A stretch of DNA of 64,000 nt from Vibrio sp. CB1-14 (GCF_040412085.2 NZ_CP115921.1:744001-808000); one strand, 5' to 3'. Positions 29,501-37,172 are shown, numbered from the stretch's first letter. Program-made: numbers and translations. Notes: generated from the letters alone by a model not told the origin.

Positions 29501-30517
29501 GGTAACGGCGTTGAAGTGACGGGGGGTACCTATACTGGCGATAAACCGCACATTGGTGTTGAAATGGAAGAGATCGCCTTCGATGGTGCTGGCGCGGCTA
29601 AACAATCAGGCTTCTTTACCAAGCGGGACGATGAGAACGGGCAGGGTAAAGAGACAGAAGCTAAGCAGAACGAGTTTATGTCTATTCGATTTACAGCGGG
29701 TATGATGACTCGAGCCTTGGTTGGTGTTGGCAGCTTAACTGGACAGTTCAGTGCAGCTGCGAATGGTAACGGTGCAGCTCAGATATTCGTTTATCTCTAT
29801 GCGGGCGGTACCTTGCTTGATGAAACGCCGATTGTAATGGACAACAGTACCATCGTTGATCATCAGGCGGTCATCGAGGTCACATCGACTCTTCCTTTTG
29901 ATGAAATGCGAATCATGCCTTACAACGCTGAAGGTCAAGATGCTGGCTTTGTCCTACAGAGCTTAACCGTCACTGATGGCGAAGTTGCCGATGCGTTCGA
30001 TTATCGTGCGGTGGATTCTAATGGGCTGCAAAGCGATGATACAGCAACGGTTAATGTCAATATCGTACCAAACGGTAATGTAGCCGATGTGGAAGAAGTG
30101 GATTATGCTGTGCAGGGTGGCAGCGGAGTGACTGTTATTCACGGCACGGATGGCGACGATGTGCTTGAAGGTGGTTTGGGCAATGATGTCCTCACTGGTG
30201 GTCTAGGTAACGATACCTTTAAATGGGGAGCCGATGACCTCGATGGCAGTTATGATGTCGTCACTGACTTCTCTCAAGTCGATGGAAACCGAGATATTCT
30301 GGACTTAACGGATGTGTTTGAAGGTAGCGGTGAAACTCTTGATGACTTGTTAGATAATAACAACATCACAGTGACGAATACGGCAGATGAAACTGGCACT
30401 CTGGTTAACATCAATAAAGATGGTAAGAGCGTAACCATTGAGCTTGAAGGTGTGACTGGAATATCGTCATTGAGTGTTCCTGAACTAAGCCAGATTATTA
30501 TTGTTCTCGATACGTAG
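17588..30517 (+). CDS. Giant LapA-type surface adhesin with RTX secretion signal
   Basis: A 4309-residue type I-secreted adhesin. Residues 1-90 form a LapA-type retention module (MSTISLASLVQVSGTLIVDA, VVIDILDNVEVGEELNI), which plugs the exporter. A LapG-type cleavage motif PAAG lies at 94-97. About twenty Calx-beta-like repeats, each 110 residues, span about 160-2345; most contain DNDKP at the seam and VDDxxVEPTETYTL. Then come mixed domains: cadherin-like (DSDPDGHSFSVTSIFG), two further Calx-beta-like units, and lectin-like segments around 3130, 3600 and 3980. The C terminus has RTX nonapeptides (GTDGDDVLEGGLGNDVLTGGLGND, about 4187-4210) and a type I secretion tail. The ATG at 17588 has a ribosome site (caaggagcagaac). 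The exporter, LapG and LapD genes are 2.6 kb downstream on the other strand. Predicted role: attachment and biofilm, with ligand unknown. Confidence 0.93.
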   Translation: MSTISLASLVQVSGTLIVDAQGNLTVLPEGTAPRPGDVVIDILDNVEVGEELNIKLVQPDGEGQTVNVGDVDAEAIIAQIEQGEDPTQNEEEAPAAGEEGGSSPIAIGSISRAGAQTLAATNFDTSGLQAQGLTETQSLTLLDALGFVPPVVTAVTMASDRPGVDEGTNFDFNVSLSEAPPLAINIIIQLPESLDVDLESISFSEGVTISGGVLNVPAGVVTFNIVIPTVDDDIVEATENYTFFVGGIEASGEIYDNDKPAVLSVVPEGGENGVVEGGNLVFTVTLSEETLTEVQYALNLPESTDVDLTTISFTVGVTLVDGNLNVPIGVTTFDIILPTVDDQLVEPTETYVFDVEGVSSTGTILDNDKPSVQSVEVAGDDDSVVEGENLVFNVTLSEPTLSPVEYPLSLPLSLDVDTADISFTNGVTLVDGMVNVPVGVTTFDIILPTVDDNLVEPTETYTLNLDGVESTGSIVDNDKPSVTSIDVAGDTDSVVEGENLIFSVTLSEETLSPVEYPLTLPDSDDVNTSDISFTNDVTLVDGMLNVPVGVTTFDIILPTVDDQLVEPTETYTLNVDGVESTGSIFDNDKPSVTLIDVAGEDDSVVEGSNLVFSVTLSEQTQSPVQYPLTLPASPDVDTTNISFSNGVTLTDGMLNVPAGITTFNIVVPTVDDELVEPTETYTLSVDGIDSTGTILDNDKPSISSIDVAGGDDSVVEGNDLVFNVTLSEQTLSPVKYPLSLPVSEDVDTSNISFTNGVTLVDGMVNVPIGVTTFDIVLPTVDDDIVEATETYTLSLDSVDATGSILDNDKATVTSVAISDDTVEEGGNLIFNVTLSEQTLSPVEYPLTLPASDDINTAGITFTNDVTLVGGMINVPIGVTTFDIILPTVDDEIVEATEFYDLQVDGVSSTGTILDNDKPTITSIDVSGEDDSVVEGNNLVFSVVLSEETQSAVNYQLDLPLSPDVITSDVSFSNDVTLVDGVLNVPAGVTQFDIVLPTVDDELVEPTETYTLSVDDVQATGSILDNDKPSITSIEVAGDDDSVIEGNDLVFNVTLSEQTLSPVEYPLTLPASPDVDIANISFTNGVTLANGMLTVPVGVTTFDIVLPTEDDTIVEPTETYMLTLDGVESTGTILDNDKPSIESIDVAGDDDSVVEGNDLVFNVTLSEQTLSPVEYPLTLPASLDVDISGISFSNGVTLVDGMLNVPIGVTTFNIALPTVDDTLVEPTETYTLTIDGVDSMGSILDNDKPFVTSVEVTNEDDSVTEGESLVFSVTLSEATQSPVEYPLALPESVDVDLANISFTNNVTLVGSNLNVPVGVTTFDIILPTVDDELVEPTETYTLSVDGVESTGSIVDNDKPSVISIDVGGDSDSVVEGENLIFSVTLSEATLSPVEYPLTLPDSDDVNTSSISFTNGVTLVDGKINVPVGVTTFDIILPTVDDQFVEPTESYTLNVDGVESTGNILDNDKPSVTLIDVAGEDDSVTEGDSLVFSVTLSEATQSPVEYPLSLPDSLDVDTSNVSFSNNVTLVGGSLNVPVGVTTFDIILPTVDDEFVEPTETYTLSVDGIDSTGTILDNDKPSITSIEVAGDDDSVIEGNDLVFNVTLSEQTLSPVEYPLTLPASPDVDIANISFTNGVTLANGMLTVPVGITTFDIVLPTEDDTIVEPTETYMLTLDGVESTGTILDNDKPSIESIDVAGDDDSVVEGNDLVFNVTLSEQTLSPVEYPLTLPASLDVDISGISFSNGVTLVDGMLNVPIGVTTFNIVLPTVDDTLVEPTETYTLTIDGVDSMGSILDNDKPFVTSVEVTNEDDSVTEGESLVFSVTLSEATQSPVEYPLSLPDSDDVNTSSISFTNGVTLVDGKINVPVGVTTFDIILPTVDDQFVEPTESYTLNVDGVESTGNILDNDKPSVTLIDVAGEDDSVVEGSNLVFSVTLSEQTQSPVQYPLTLPASPDVDTTNISFSNGVSLTDGMLNVPAGITTFDIIVPTVDDELVEPTETYTLSVDGIDSTGTILDNDKPSITSIEVAGDDDSVIEGNDLVFNVTLSEQTLSPVEYPLTLPASPDVDIANISFTNGVTLANGMLTVPVGITTFDIVLPTEDDTIVEPTETYMLTLDGVESTGTILDNDKPSIESIDVAGDDDSVVEGNDLVFNVTLSEQTLSPVEYPLTLPASLDVDISGISFSNGVTLVDGMLNVPIGVTTFNIVLPTVDDTLVEPTETYTLTIDGVDSMGSILDNDKPSITSIEVAGDDDSVVEGNDLVFNITLSEQTLSPVEYPLNLPISPDVDTANISFTNDVTLVDGVLNVPVGVTTFDIVLPTVDDALVEPVETYTLTLDGVSATGSIIDNDNTDPIAENDPEGLDRTIGTVGSEKPGWTFDTNDSDDLIDSVTASYDGSDTGYQVYGSDKLGIDGTSTGGPNEQIQYNRNEGKSEKLTIDLKAPAVGGSFSVTNLYADEGGTDNHEQGKWSAYLGDTLIASDYFSNEEGNAGIFNIDTGGFAFDRIEFEAVEFTDGAARGNDSSDYFLQGVSFDGADAYVFAQGQEVRIPLSEILANDSDPDGHSFSVTSIFGESLGDAYIDGNDVVFELPDEFIGNAQFQYQITDERGGTDTATVSVLINPAPVAVDIIAFEADNNDVTEGDSFIYNVTLDGTTSVKTFFDIAFGAGSDSASANDIDLSSLDFSDEVTYNAVTGELEIPAGVSSFSIELPTVDDNRFENTEDFTLTIGGQSLAGNILDNDDVTLTLTGGGEVSEDAGSVEYVLGLSNPSDVPLTVTLERIDDTTDSGDFTTTTASYNNGSEDVTLDIVNNQIVIPAGVTAVDINVGIVDDDVYEQDEDFSLKVTEPAGLTTNGETGITVGATISDDGEIDGESDGDNDNLAPVIDLDDSEAGTGYLATFTEGDDPIMVVDSDIVIDDDIDVITKAEIKLTNPQASDSLQVVGSLPTGLDVTRVTIAGALVLTISGEGSSADYEAALQLLQFDNDSEDPNSVDRNIEITVFDDQGLASNVATSTINVVPVNDPPESEDFSFSVDGNDPVSVVFDTGTGTIEGEGSDHISDIEDDADGKQVKVTITELPVGGTLFYNGVAINQSNVENGDAFDPTHITYQPDSNAQGFVLGTKVIPTDSDLESTRDEFYNWGDKVDGKNRVLELENGDSITISSDKGNLTQYRGDVQANHVGHGLGIGGGHGINEGETLTIDFTQRPATHVELGLDGMGGYFLSGLGGDNESSVTVEVMLSDGKAIDYIPNVQKFTSGNDELFHVLNFSVDDLVGASEGVLITGVSLGTYGAGNWELRYLDTALNDSFKYTAVDSDQGESAVSVVTIIDERDNNAPPTLDLDLSAVGTGFDAIFTEGDEPLTIVDTDITIFDENNVISSAELIFTNPQTGDVFGLNATDNPLLSGIMYTTETLESGAIKITLTGDASAEDYEAAISLVQFENTSQSPSQDDRIIEITTFDDASEPSNTAVSTISVTGVADVTVAAASGFEDSKIDLDISLPAGSAAESIVISNIPTGAKIFDGNSELTVTDNSVSVTPLMLDTLTVQPPEDSDVDFTLLVTGLDALNQEVEAHDLEVVVKPVTDTPILQVSGDEIVASIDFENVTLNRSWRGDVTETELSSNGSVGTWGTNNPGGIVEVSQEGVYLGGNAQDRDNQLFEIEGRRGKDDSLFTEFDGKGGQFYELNFDVAARRVNDSPLKVFLVDEEDNRTELFEFDDSVNRDWNDVQEFFQVPKDGTYRIEFESEQDDSYGALLDNIVLSARSNVGYEDTYIDISDIVANLTDTDGSESLTLLIQGLPQGAIVTNGTQTSIAGANGKVDISDWSNLDDLQIQVADKGTYPLTITATASEGDTTFSPADKSESELIDLIVLEAPTSVEPNTPPLVTDFEFFAPDDTIPLNFADFVTDAEDDVSNDKDSLVEIVGEPEFGQLYFLSGTGERFDLDVGDLVEDTTNIYYDLEVGFDVSALGYNHQGQDPFGNGVEVTGGTYTGDKPHIGVEMEEIAFDGAGAAKQSGFFTKRDDENGQGKETEAKQNEFMSIRFTAGMMTRALVGVGSLTGQFSAAANGNGAAQIFVYLYAGGTLLDETPIVMDNSTIVDHQAVIEVTSTLPFDEMRIMPYNAEGQDAGFVLQSLTVTDGEVADAFDYRAVDSNGLQSDDTATVNVNIVPNGNVADVEEVDYAVQGGSGVTVIHGTDGDDVLEGGLGNDVLTGGLGNDTFKWGADDLDGSYDVVTDFSQVDGNRDILDLTDVFEGSGETLDDLLDNNNITVTNTADETGTLVNINKDGKSVTIELEGVTGISSLSVPELSQIIIVLDT
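18060..24640 (+). repeat. Tandem 330-bp adhesin repeats (about 20 units)
   Basis: The seam DNDK recurs from 18353 to 24617 with a mean spacing of 330 bases, keeping the reading frame. Units at 20671, 22321 and 23641 begin long near-identical blocks offset by exactly 1650 and 1320 bases; differences are a handful of single bases over 660-770 bases. This suggests recent duplication or gene conversion. Such DNA is likely to vary in copy number and to be misassembled with short reads. Confidence 0.93.
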
Positions 30518-30568
30518 TAACGCTGCGGTAAGCGGCTACCAAAAAATCAAGGCAAAAACCTAGTGTCG

Positions 30569-30604
30569 ACGGGATGATTTGTGTTTACAAATCATCCCGT
30601 TTTT
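30569..30604 (+). terminator. Terminator after the adhesin gene
   Basis: A perfect 14-bp stem (30569-30582 with 30587-30600), a 4-base loop and a T-run lie between the adhesin and the convergent ldhA. Confidence 0.92.
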
Positions 30605-30606
30605 AT

Positions 30607-31599
30607 CTAGTCAATGAAGTTCGCAGAACGCTTTTGTACAGCAAAGTCTTCAACATTACCCAGTGTTGTCTCAGCGATATTTTCGAGTGCGTCAGTGGTT
30701 AAAAACGCTTGGTGACCTGTGAACAGCACATTGTGACACGCCGATAGGCGACGAAAGACATCATCAACAATTACATCGTTGGATTTATCTTGGAAAAACA
30801 GCTCCTTCTCACTCTCGTACACATCTAAGCCTAGAGCGCCTATACGACCCTGCTTGAGCGCTTCTATTGCAGCCGATGCGTCGAGTAGTTCTCCTCGACT
30901 GGTGTTAATAATCATCACGCCATCTTTCATCTTACCGAAAGCAGTAGCATCGAGAAGGTGATAGTTTTCAGGCTGCATAGGGCAGTGCAGAGAAATCACA
31001 TCCGATTTACTGATCAGTTCATCGAGCTCGCAGTATGTAGCTCCGAGTTCTGTCACTGCCTCATTTGGGTACGGGTCATAACAAAGCACGTTCATTCCTA
31101 GCCCTCGAAGGATACGAATGGTTGCAATGCCTATCTTGCCAGTGCCGATAATGCCTGCAGTTCGCCCGTGAAAGTTGAATCCAACCAGGCCTTCCAATGA
31201 AAAGTTCGCGTCTCTAGTGCGCTGAAACGCCTTATGGAAACGGCGGTTTAGCGTCATCATCATGCCGACAGCGTGCTCAGCAATGGCTTCGGGAGAATAA
31301 GCCGGAACGCGCGCCACTTGAATGTTCAGCTCCTTCGCTGCTTCTAGGTCAACGTTGTTGAATCCAGCACAGCGCATGGCAATCATCTGAATGCCTCGAT
31401 GTGCGAGCTGCTCTAGAACTGGTCTTGATAGATCATCATTCACAAAAGCACAGACGACGTCGTGTCCTTTCGCCATCTTTGCCGTCTTTTCATTGAGTCC
31501 AAAGCTATAGAACTGATAGTGCAATGTTCTTGACCCTTTCGCGCTTTCAAAGGCAACTTCGTCGTAAGATTTGGCGCTAAAAAATACAATACTGGTCAT
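30607..31599 (-). CDS. ldhA: D-lactate dehydrogenase LdhA
   Basis: A 330-residue D-2-hydroxyacid dehydrogenase that reduces pyruvate to D-lactate with NADH during fermentation. It has the NAD-binding motif GIIGTGKIG (about 150-158) and the substrate arginine in NTSRGELLD. The catalytic histidine is in LFTGHQAFLT near residue 296. Length and sequence fit E. coli LdhA. It starts at 31599 and converges on the adhesin gene. I see no operon partner. Confidence 0.93.
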   Translation of the reverse strand: MTSIVFFSAKSYDEVAFESAKGSRTLHYQFYSFGLNEKTAKMAKGHDVVCAFVNDDLSRPVLEQLAHRGIQMIAMRCAGFNNVDLEAAKELNIQVARVPAYSPEAIAEHAVGMMMTLNRRFHKAFQRTRDANFSLEGLVGFNFHGRTAGIIGTGKIGIATIRILRGLGMNVLCYDPYPNEAVTELGATYCELDELISKSDVISLHCPMQPENYHLLDATAFGKMKDGVMIINTSRGELLDASAAIEALKQGRIGALGLDVYESEKELFFQDKSNDVIVDDVFRRLSACHNVLFTGHQAFLTTDALENIAETTLGNVEDFAVQKRSANFID

Positions 31600-31832
31600 T
31601 ATTATTCCTCACTCTTGGGCTGACGATAGTGTAGTTGAGCGTGTCTGTTAGCAAAGTATCACACCCTTAATACGTAGATAAACCGAGCACCTGTGTGGGT
31701 ATATAACGTGAGGTGATGAATTTTAATTTTATGTGTCGTCCACTCCGTTATTCAATGTCATCAAATGGCAATTAATAAGTGCTCAGTCGACTAAAATAGA
31801 TGACCAAGCATTCACCTAAAAGAGCGTTATCT

Positions 31833-33078
31833 ATGACCCGAAAGACTTTTTCATTAAGCCCATTATTACTAGGTCTATTTTTTGTCCTATCGGCGAATGC
31901 GGCTAACTTTGAAGGCCCAGACTCCGTTGAGAATACGATTGCTCAGCAAACGGAGCAAAAGAAAGACTGGCGCAATCAGTTAGCGGATAAGGGTTTTACC
32001 TTTGGTGCGGACTATTTTGCTCTGGGGCTAAAATCGCCCAATGGTGTTGATGGCGCTAACGTGAATGCAGTTTCAGGCGTTGCCAGATTTTACGGTTCGT
32101 GGAATCTACTTGGCCATGGCACAGACAATGTGGGCAGCCTAGTGTGGAAGGTTGAACACCGATACCGATCCGAAGAGTTTCGCGTGGCTTGGGCAAGATC
32201 AAGTAGGCTACGCGGGTATGATTGCGCCAGCATTCAGTGACCAAGGTTTTCGCGTCACGGATCTAAACTGGAAGCAGAAAATCAGTGATGGCCGAGGCTC
32301 CATTATTGTCGGTTGGCAAGACGTGACCAACTATGTTGATGTTTATGCCTTAGCAAGTCCTTGGTCTGGTTTTACGAATCTCGCATTTTCAACCGGCGCG
32401 GGCGCGATGGGGTTACCCGATGATGGTGCGTTGGCAATCTCTGCGGGTCATATGTTGGGTGACAACTTTTACATTGTCGGTGGTATTGCCGATGCGAAAG
32501 GTAAATCAGAGGACATTTTTGATGGTTTCGACACGGCATTTGGCGGTGACGGGGCTTACTTTAAAACCTTAGAAATAGGCTGGACTGCTTCTCAAGAGCA
32601 AATTTATACGGATAACTTGCATCTGACCTTTTGGCATATGGATGCTGGCTCTCGTCATAGCTTGTCATCGACAGTATTGGAAGATGGTACGGTCATCGGC
32701 GGCGAATCAGGACAAGGTGTGAACTTCTCTTGGAGTCAATTTGTTACTCCGCAAATTATGCCATTTGTTCGTGGTGGTATTTCTGAGGGGGATGTTGCCT
32801 TGTATGACCGCTCGTTATCAGTCGGCATGGGTTACTTTGGTTTAGGCCAGCCGACCAATAATTTGGGCTTTGCCATTAACTGGTCACAAACCAATGAAGA
32901 TACATTGCAAACGTTCTTAAATGCAGGTGAAAGGCAAGTTGCTGCAGAGCTTTACTACAACATGCAGTGGGGTGATCACGTTCAAATTACACCTGATATC
33001 CAATACATCAAAGACCCTGCGTTTTCGAGTGAAAGTCATGCCTGGGTGTTTGGCATCCGCGCCCGTATCTTTATCTAG
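31833..33078 (+). pseudogene. Carbohydrate-selective porin (OprB-like), frameshifted
   Basis: Two overlapping frames together encode one outer-membrane porin of about 415 residues. The first (signal peptide MTRKTFSLSPLLLGLFFVLSANA, then DWRNQLADKGFTFGADYFALGLKS) reaches LVWKVEH and then runs out of frame to a stop at 32240. The second resumes as TDTDPKSFAWLGQDQVGYAG near 32160 and continues to a beta-barrel end VFGIRARIFI. The break lies at about 32150-32165. A loss of 8 bases (or gain of 1) between CACC repeats would explain it. It may be a real pseudogene, a phase-variable site or a sequencing error. The start at 31833 gives the best signal peptide; 31800 is an alternative. A bidirectional terminator follows. 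Confidence 0.8.
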
Positions 33079-33086
33079 TGTTAGTA

Positions 33087-33121
33087 TAAAAAAATCCCGC
33101 TCAAATCGAGCGGGTTTTTTA
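33087..33121. terminator. Bidirectional terminator between porin and lapB-like genes
   Basis: cccgctc and gagcggg form a stem with A-tract and T-tract on either side, between convergent genes. Confidence 0.9.
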
Positions 33122-33126
33122 TGGGT

Positions 33127-35241
33127 TTAGCTTGCGGCTTTGACTTTGCCTTGTCTCAAATCGCTGAGTACCTGAGCTTTTGGACCATCCGCTATGATGG
33201 TGCCTTTCTCCATGACAATGACTCGATCAACCACATCTAACATGGACGTTTTGTGGGTAATCAGCAGCAGTGTTTCCGACTCTTTGAGCTGCTTGAGCTG
33301 GGTTTTAATGTGCAGCTCTGAGCGGTTATCCATAGAGCTGGTGGGCTCGTCCATAATCAAAATCGGAGGGCGAGCTAAGAATGCTCTGGCAATCGCGACT
33401 GCTTGTCTTTGACCACCAGAGAGGAGCAAGCCACCTTCACCTACTTGTCTTTCAAGACCGGCAGGATCTTGTTGAGTGAAGACGGTCACCCCAGCTCGGT
33501 TTGCTGCGTCCATAACGTCGCGATCATCGACCAGTGGTCGCCCTAGCGTAATGTTGTCGCGAATAGAGCCGTAAAATAGAGCGCAGTCTTGTGGTACACA
33601 GCCAATATTGCGTCTTACGTCCACGTGGTGAAGCTGAGCAATGTCGGTTTCATCAATCCTGACATGACCTTCAGTTGGTTGGTAAAGACCTATTATGAGC
33701 CGCTCAAGCGTGGTCTTCCCTGAACCAATACGACCGATGATAGCCACTTTTTCTCCGGGCTCTATCGTTAGGCTTAAATCCCGAATCGACGCCATGGGTG
33801 AATCTGGGTAGTGGAAGGTGACGCGATCCAGTTCGATTTTGCCGTGAATGATAGGGCGGTGAATGTAGCGCTTGCCTTCTTCTTGCTCGTCGGGCATCGC
33901 CATGACCTGTTCGATAATGGTCATTGACGATTTGGCTTGGTTGTAGCGTGTTGATAGCAGCGAAAGCTGCACTAATGGACCGATTGCACGGCTACTCAAC
34001 ATAGTAGCGGCAATGAGTCCACCCATGGTCAGCTCACCTTCTGCAATTAAGTAAACGCCGAGAATGATCATGCCTATGTTGGAGGATTGCTGCACAAAGC
34101 CAGCGGTATTTTGAATACCATCAGTGATACGTTTGCTTTTAATATTCCAGTTTGCCATGTGAGCGACCGCTTCTTCCCAGCGGTACTGATATTGGCTTTG
34201 GGCGCCAAATATTTTCACAGTTTCTAGTCCTGCTAAGCTCTCGATTAAGTTAGCGTATTTTTGCGAAGCAAGACGCGACCCTTCGTCGATAGTTTTGCGC
34301 AGCGGCCCTTGGATGAGTAGCGAATAAATAATGAGAATCACAACCCCGACAATAGGGATGATCACCAAGTTACCTGCCATTAGCCAAATGATAACTAAGA
34401 ACAGCAGCGCAAACGGTAGATCAATCAGGGAAGCTATGGTTGCTGAGGTGAAAAACTCGCGAATCGATTCAAACTCTTGCAAGTGACGCGCAAACGCTCC
34501 GACCGACGGTGGACGCGACTCCATTCGGATGCCCATCACCTTGCTAAACAGCTTAGATGAAATAAGAATGTCTGACTTTTTACCTGCTACGTCAATAAAG
34601 TAACTGCGCATGAGTTTGAGCAGTAAATCAAAGCCGAAGACGATAAAAATACCCGCAGCCAGTACCCAGAGGGTTTCAAAGGCAAGATTTGGCACCACTT
34701 TGTCGTATACCAAACGAGTGAACAGCGGCGCGGCAATGGCGAAGATATTGATAAGTAGCGAGGCAATCAACACATCGCGGTAGATGCGTTTTGATTCCCA
34801 TAAGGTGCCCCAAAACCAGTGGCCATCTCGGGTCTTAAGTACTTCAGGAGAGCGCTCGTCGTAGCGAAACTGCTTTTTAACCAAGAAGTAACGCCCCGAA
34901 TACTGGGCAATAAGATCGTCTAGGGCAATGGAGATGGGCACCATGCCAGACTCAAGTGTAATGATTTCCGCTTCATTTTTTTCTTGATCGATACTGTTCA
35001 GCACGCACGCATCGCCGCCTTTGAGAAGCAGAATTACAGGAAAAACGATGGTTGGAATAGCATCCAGATCCGCCCGGTTTTCTTTGGCGACCAAACCCGC
35101 ACGCTCGGCTGAGCGTGGTAGTAAGAATGGAGTCAGTTTGCCTGAAGATAGGGGCAGGCCATTAACCAACGCCTCAGGGGAGTTGGCTAAGCCGTAATAT
35201 CGACTGATGTAGATGAGCGAATTGAGTAACGGATCCTTCAT
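33127..35241 (-). CDS. lapB: LapB-like type I secretion ABC exporter
   Basis: A 704-residue permease/ATPase that powers export of the giant adhesin across the inner membrane. An N-terminal C39-like domain (about 1-130) lacks the catalytic cysteine, as in RTX exporters. Six membrane helices follow (about 155-430), then the ATPase with Walker A GRIGSGKTT, signature LLSGGQRQ and Walker B ILIMDEPTSSMD. The gene is the last of a four-gene minus-strand operon; 14 bases separate it from the lapD-like gene. The substrate is inferred to be the 4309-residue adhesin, whose gene lies 2.6 kb away. The gene name is by analogy with Pseudomonas. Confidence 0.92.
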   Translation of the reverse strand: MKDPLLNSLIYISRYYGLANSPEALVNGLPLSSGKLTPFLLPRSAERAGLVAKENRADLDAIPTIVFPVILLLKGGDACVLNSIDQEKNEAEIITLESGMVPISIALDDLIAQYSGRYFLVKKQFRYDERSPEVLKTRDGHWFWGTLWESKRIYRDVLIASLLINIFAIAAPLFTRLVYDKVVPNLAFETLWVLAAGIFIVFGFDLLLKLMRSYFIDVAGKKSDILISSKLFSKVMGIRMESRPPSVGAFARHLQEFESIREFFTSATIASLIDLPFALLFLVIIWLMAGNLVIIPIVGVVILIIYSLLIQGPLRKTIDEGSRLASQKYANLIESLAGLETVKIFGAQSQYQYRWEEAVAHMANWNIKSKRITDGIQNTAGFVQQSSNIGMIILGVYLIAEGELTMGGLIAATMLSSRAIGPLVQLSLLSTRYNQAKSSMTIIEQVMAMPDEQEEGKRYIHRPIIHGKIELDRVTFHYPDSPMASIRDLSLTIEPGEKVAIIGRIGSGKTTLERLIIGLYQPTEGHVRIDETDIAQLHHVDVRRNIGCVPQDCALFYGSIRDNITLGRPLVDDRDVMDAANRAGVTVFTQQDPAGLERQVGEGGLLLSGGQRQAVAIARAFLARPPILIMDEPTSSMDNRSELHIKTQLKQLKESETLLLITHKTSMLDVVDRVIVMEKGTIIADGPKAQVLSDLRQGKVKAAS

Positions 35242-35255
35242 GGATTCTGCACCTA

Positions 35256-37166
35256 TTATTTGTCCACGATAAAGCCTTGGAACACATCAACAAAGTGCTC
35301 AGACAAGAAGTCGAGCTGAGTTTGTGTTTCCACGCGAGAGGCAATGGTTTTGATACCTAAGTTGTGTGCTGTTCTTGAAATAGACGTCAGCGTAAACTTC
35401 TGTTTTTCATCATCAAGTTGATGGGTGTACAAGTAATCCAATTTCACGTAATCGGGTCTAAACTCGTTGAGGTATTCCAAAGATTGGAAGTTGCGTCCGT
35501 AATTATCGACACCAAATTTTGCTCCCGCATTGCGAATGGCATTACAAAATAGGGCGGTGTGATGCGGGTTACTGATAAAGCAGCTCTCTGGTATCTCAAA
35601 GTGCAGCTTCTCACAAATACTGGCGTGTTTACTTAGTTCTAACGATATCCAACGAATGAAGCTTGGCTGAGCAATACTGGTCGGCGTGATGTTGATGGCG
35701 ATGGCATCAGACATTTCTTCACGCTCTAGCTTATTGATGACCGATATAATGACGTGTTCATCGAAGATGTGGCTTGCATCAAGCTGCTCAAGCGCCAATA
35801 GATATTGGTTGGCCGTGTAGCGCTCGCCATCTTTTTCAATCGCCGAGAACACCTCACGGTGATAGGTTTCACCCCAGCTACTATTGGCAGCTTGGAAGCG
35901 GAAAGTCACTTCGTCGTCGTTGATGGCCTCTTCGACCAAGGCGCGCCATTGCTGTTTGCCCATGATGACGCCAGTGTGTTCGTTAGAGATGTAACCATAA
36001 TCTATCTCTGGATTCGATTTAGCTTTGGTGAGCGCGTTATCCAGCACAGACAGCATTTGCGTAGAATTTTTGCGCTCTTCATTAAACACCACACCAAGGG
36101 ATGCTTTTGCTTTGCTAAGACCAGTTGGGTCTGCATTGAGATCTTGAATACAGGTGATGATGCTGTTGGCTGCGAACTTGAGTTCATTTTCATCAATATT
36201 CGGGAATACAAAACCAAACTCATCCGTCGAGATACGAGCGATCACGGTGTTTGGCAAATTAATGGTCATCGACAGTAGATCGGCAAGCTCGCGCACTAGC
36301 CCATCCCCAGCCTCATAACCTTCCCCCTTATAAGTCTGCTTAATAAATTCAGCATGCAAGATGGCGACGCCACCCAATGAAGATTCGCTCAGCCACTGAT
36401 TGAGCTGTCCCATGAAGAAAGCACGGTTACCAAGGTGAGACACGGGATCCATATACGCGCGTTCGCGCAGCTTCTGTGCTTCCTTCGCTTGCTGTTTGAA
36501 GGATTCTTCTACGTGTGCCGACATACTATTGATGCCATCTACGACAGCAATCAAATCTCGGGTTCTAGGTCTAAGCAGCGGTTCACCAAACTGACGATTG
36601 GCCACTTGTTCCATTTTAACCACAATGGCGCGCAGTGGATTCAGCGCTCGGCGTAATATAAACGCGATAGCGAGTAAGCCTAATACGAGAATGCCCAAAA
36701 ATGCCGCTGAAAGACGCTCAAACGCATGCCAAAGCTGAGAATAGGCCTCGCCAGGGTGACTAACAATTTCTACCTCTGCCAACTGTAGCCAGCCACTAGT
36801 GACGACGCGAGAGTCCTGGATTGGCGAAAACAGAGGAAGATTGGTAAACCATGCAGGTACGTCGCTCGGTTTGATTGGATAAGTGCGCAGTATTTCTTCA
36901 TCACTCTCAAGAAATACCAGGCGAACCGTAGAGTAGGTGCTGCCATCAAATAGGGCGTTGATCACCGATTCCACGGCGACCTTGTCTTGAGACTGTAGGT
37001 ACGGCGCCAAGGCAAGTCCGACGGTATTGATGGTGTTATTGACTTCAGAGCGTTGCTGCCGCTCCAAAAAATCTTTGGTGGTGTTAATTTCGATAATAAA
37101 CACCGACGTCAATAACAGTAAAAAAACGGCTATCATGCCGACCACTAGCTGTCTGTATAGTGTCAT
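35256..37166 (-). CDS. lapD: LapD-like c-di-GMP receptor (degenerate GGDEF-EAL)
   Basis: A 636-residue inner-membrane receptor that holds LapG when c-di-GMP is bound and so protects the adhesin from cleavage. A first membrane helix (about 8-26), a periplasmic domain (about 30-150) with a GW pair at 125-126 matching the LapG-docking tryptophan of LapD, a second helix (about 153-171) and HAMP (about 172-225) precede the cytoplasmic part. GGDEF is replaced by STDEF at 313-317, and the EAL motif region (TFRFQAANSSWGE) lacks EAL, so both domains are predicted inactive enzymes that only bind ligand. It starts 7 bases after lapG. Confidence 0.92.
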   Translation of the reverse strand: MTLYRQLVVGMIAVFLLLLTSVFIIEINTTKDFLERQQRSEVNNTINTVGLALAPYLQSQDKVAVESVINALFDGSTYSTVRLVFLESDEEILRTYPIKPSDVPAWFTNLPLFSPIQDSRVVTSGWLQLAEVEIVSHPGEAYSQLWHAFERLSAAFLGILVLGLLAIAFILRRALNPLRAIVVKMEQVANRQFGEPLLRPRTRDLIAVVDGINSMSAHVEESFKQQAKEAQKLRERAYMDPVSHLGNRAFFMGQLNQWLSESSLGGVAILHAEFIKQTYKGEGYEAGDGLVRELADLLSMTINLPNTVIARISTDEFGFVFPNIDENELKFAANSIITCIQDLNADPTGLSKAKASLGVVFNEERKNSTQMLSVLDNALTKAKSNPEIDYGYISNEHTGVIMGKQQWRALVEEAINDDEVTFRFQAANSSWGETYHREVFSAIEKDGERYTANQYLLALEQLDASHIFDEHVIISVINKLEREEMSDAIAINITPTSIAQPSFIRWISLELSKHASICEKLHFEIPESCFISNPHHTALFCNAIRNAGAKFGVDNYGRNFQSLEYLNEFRPDYVKLDYLYTHQLDDEKQKFTLTSISRTAHNLGIKTIASRVETQTQLDFLSEHFVDVFQGFIVDK

Positions 37167-37172
37167 AATTAT

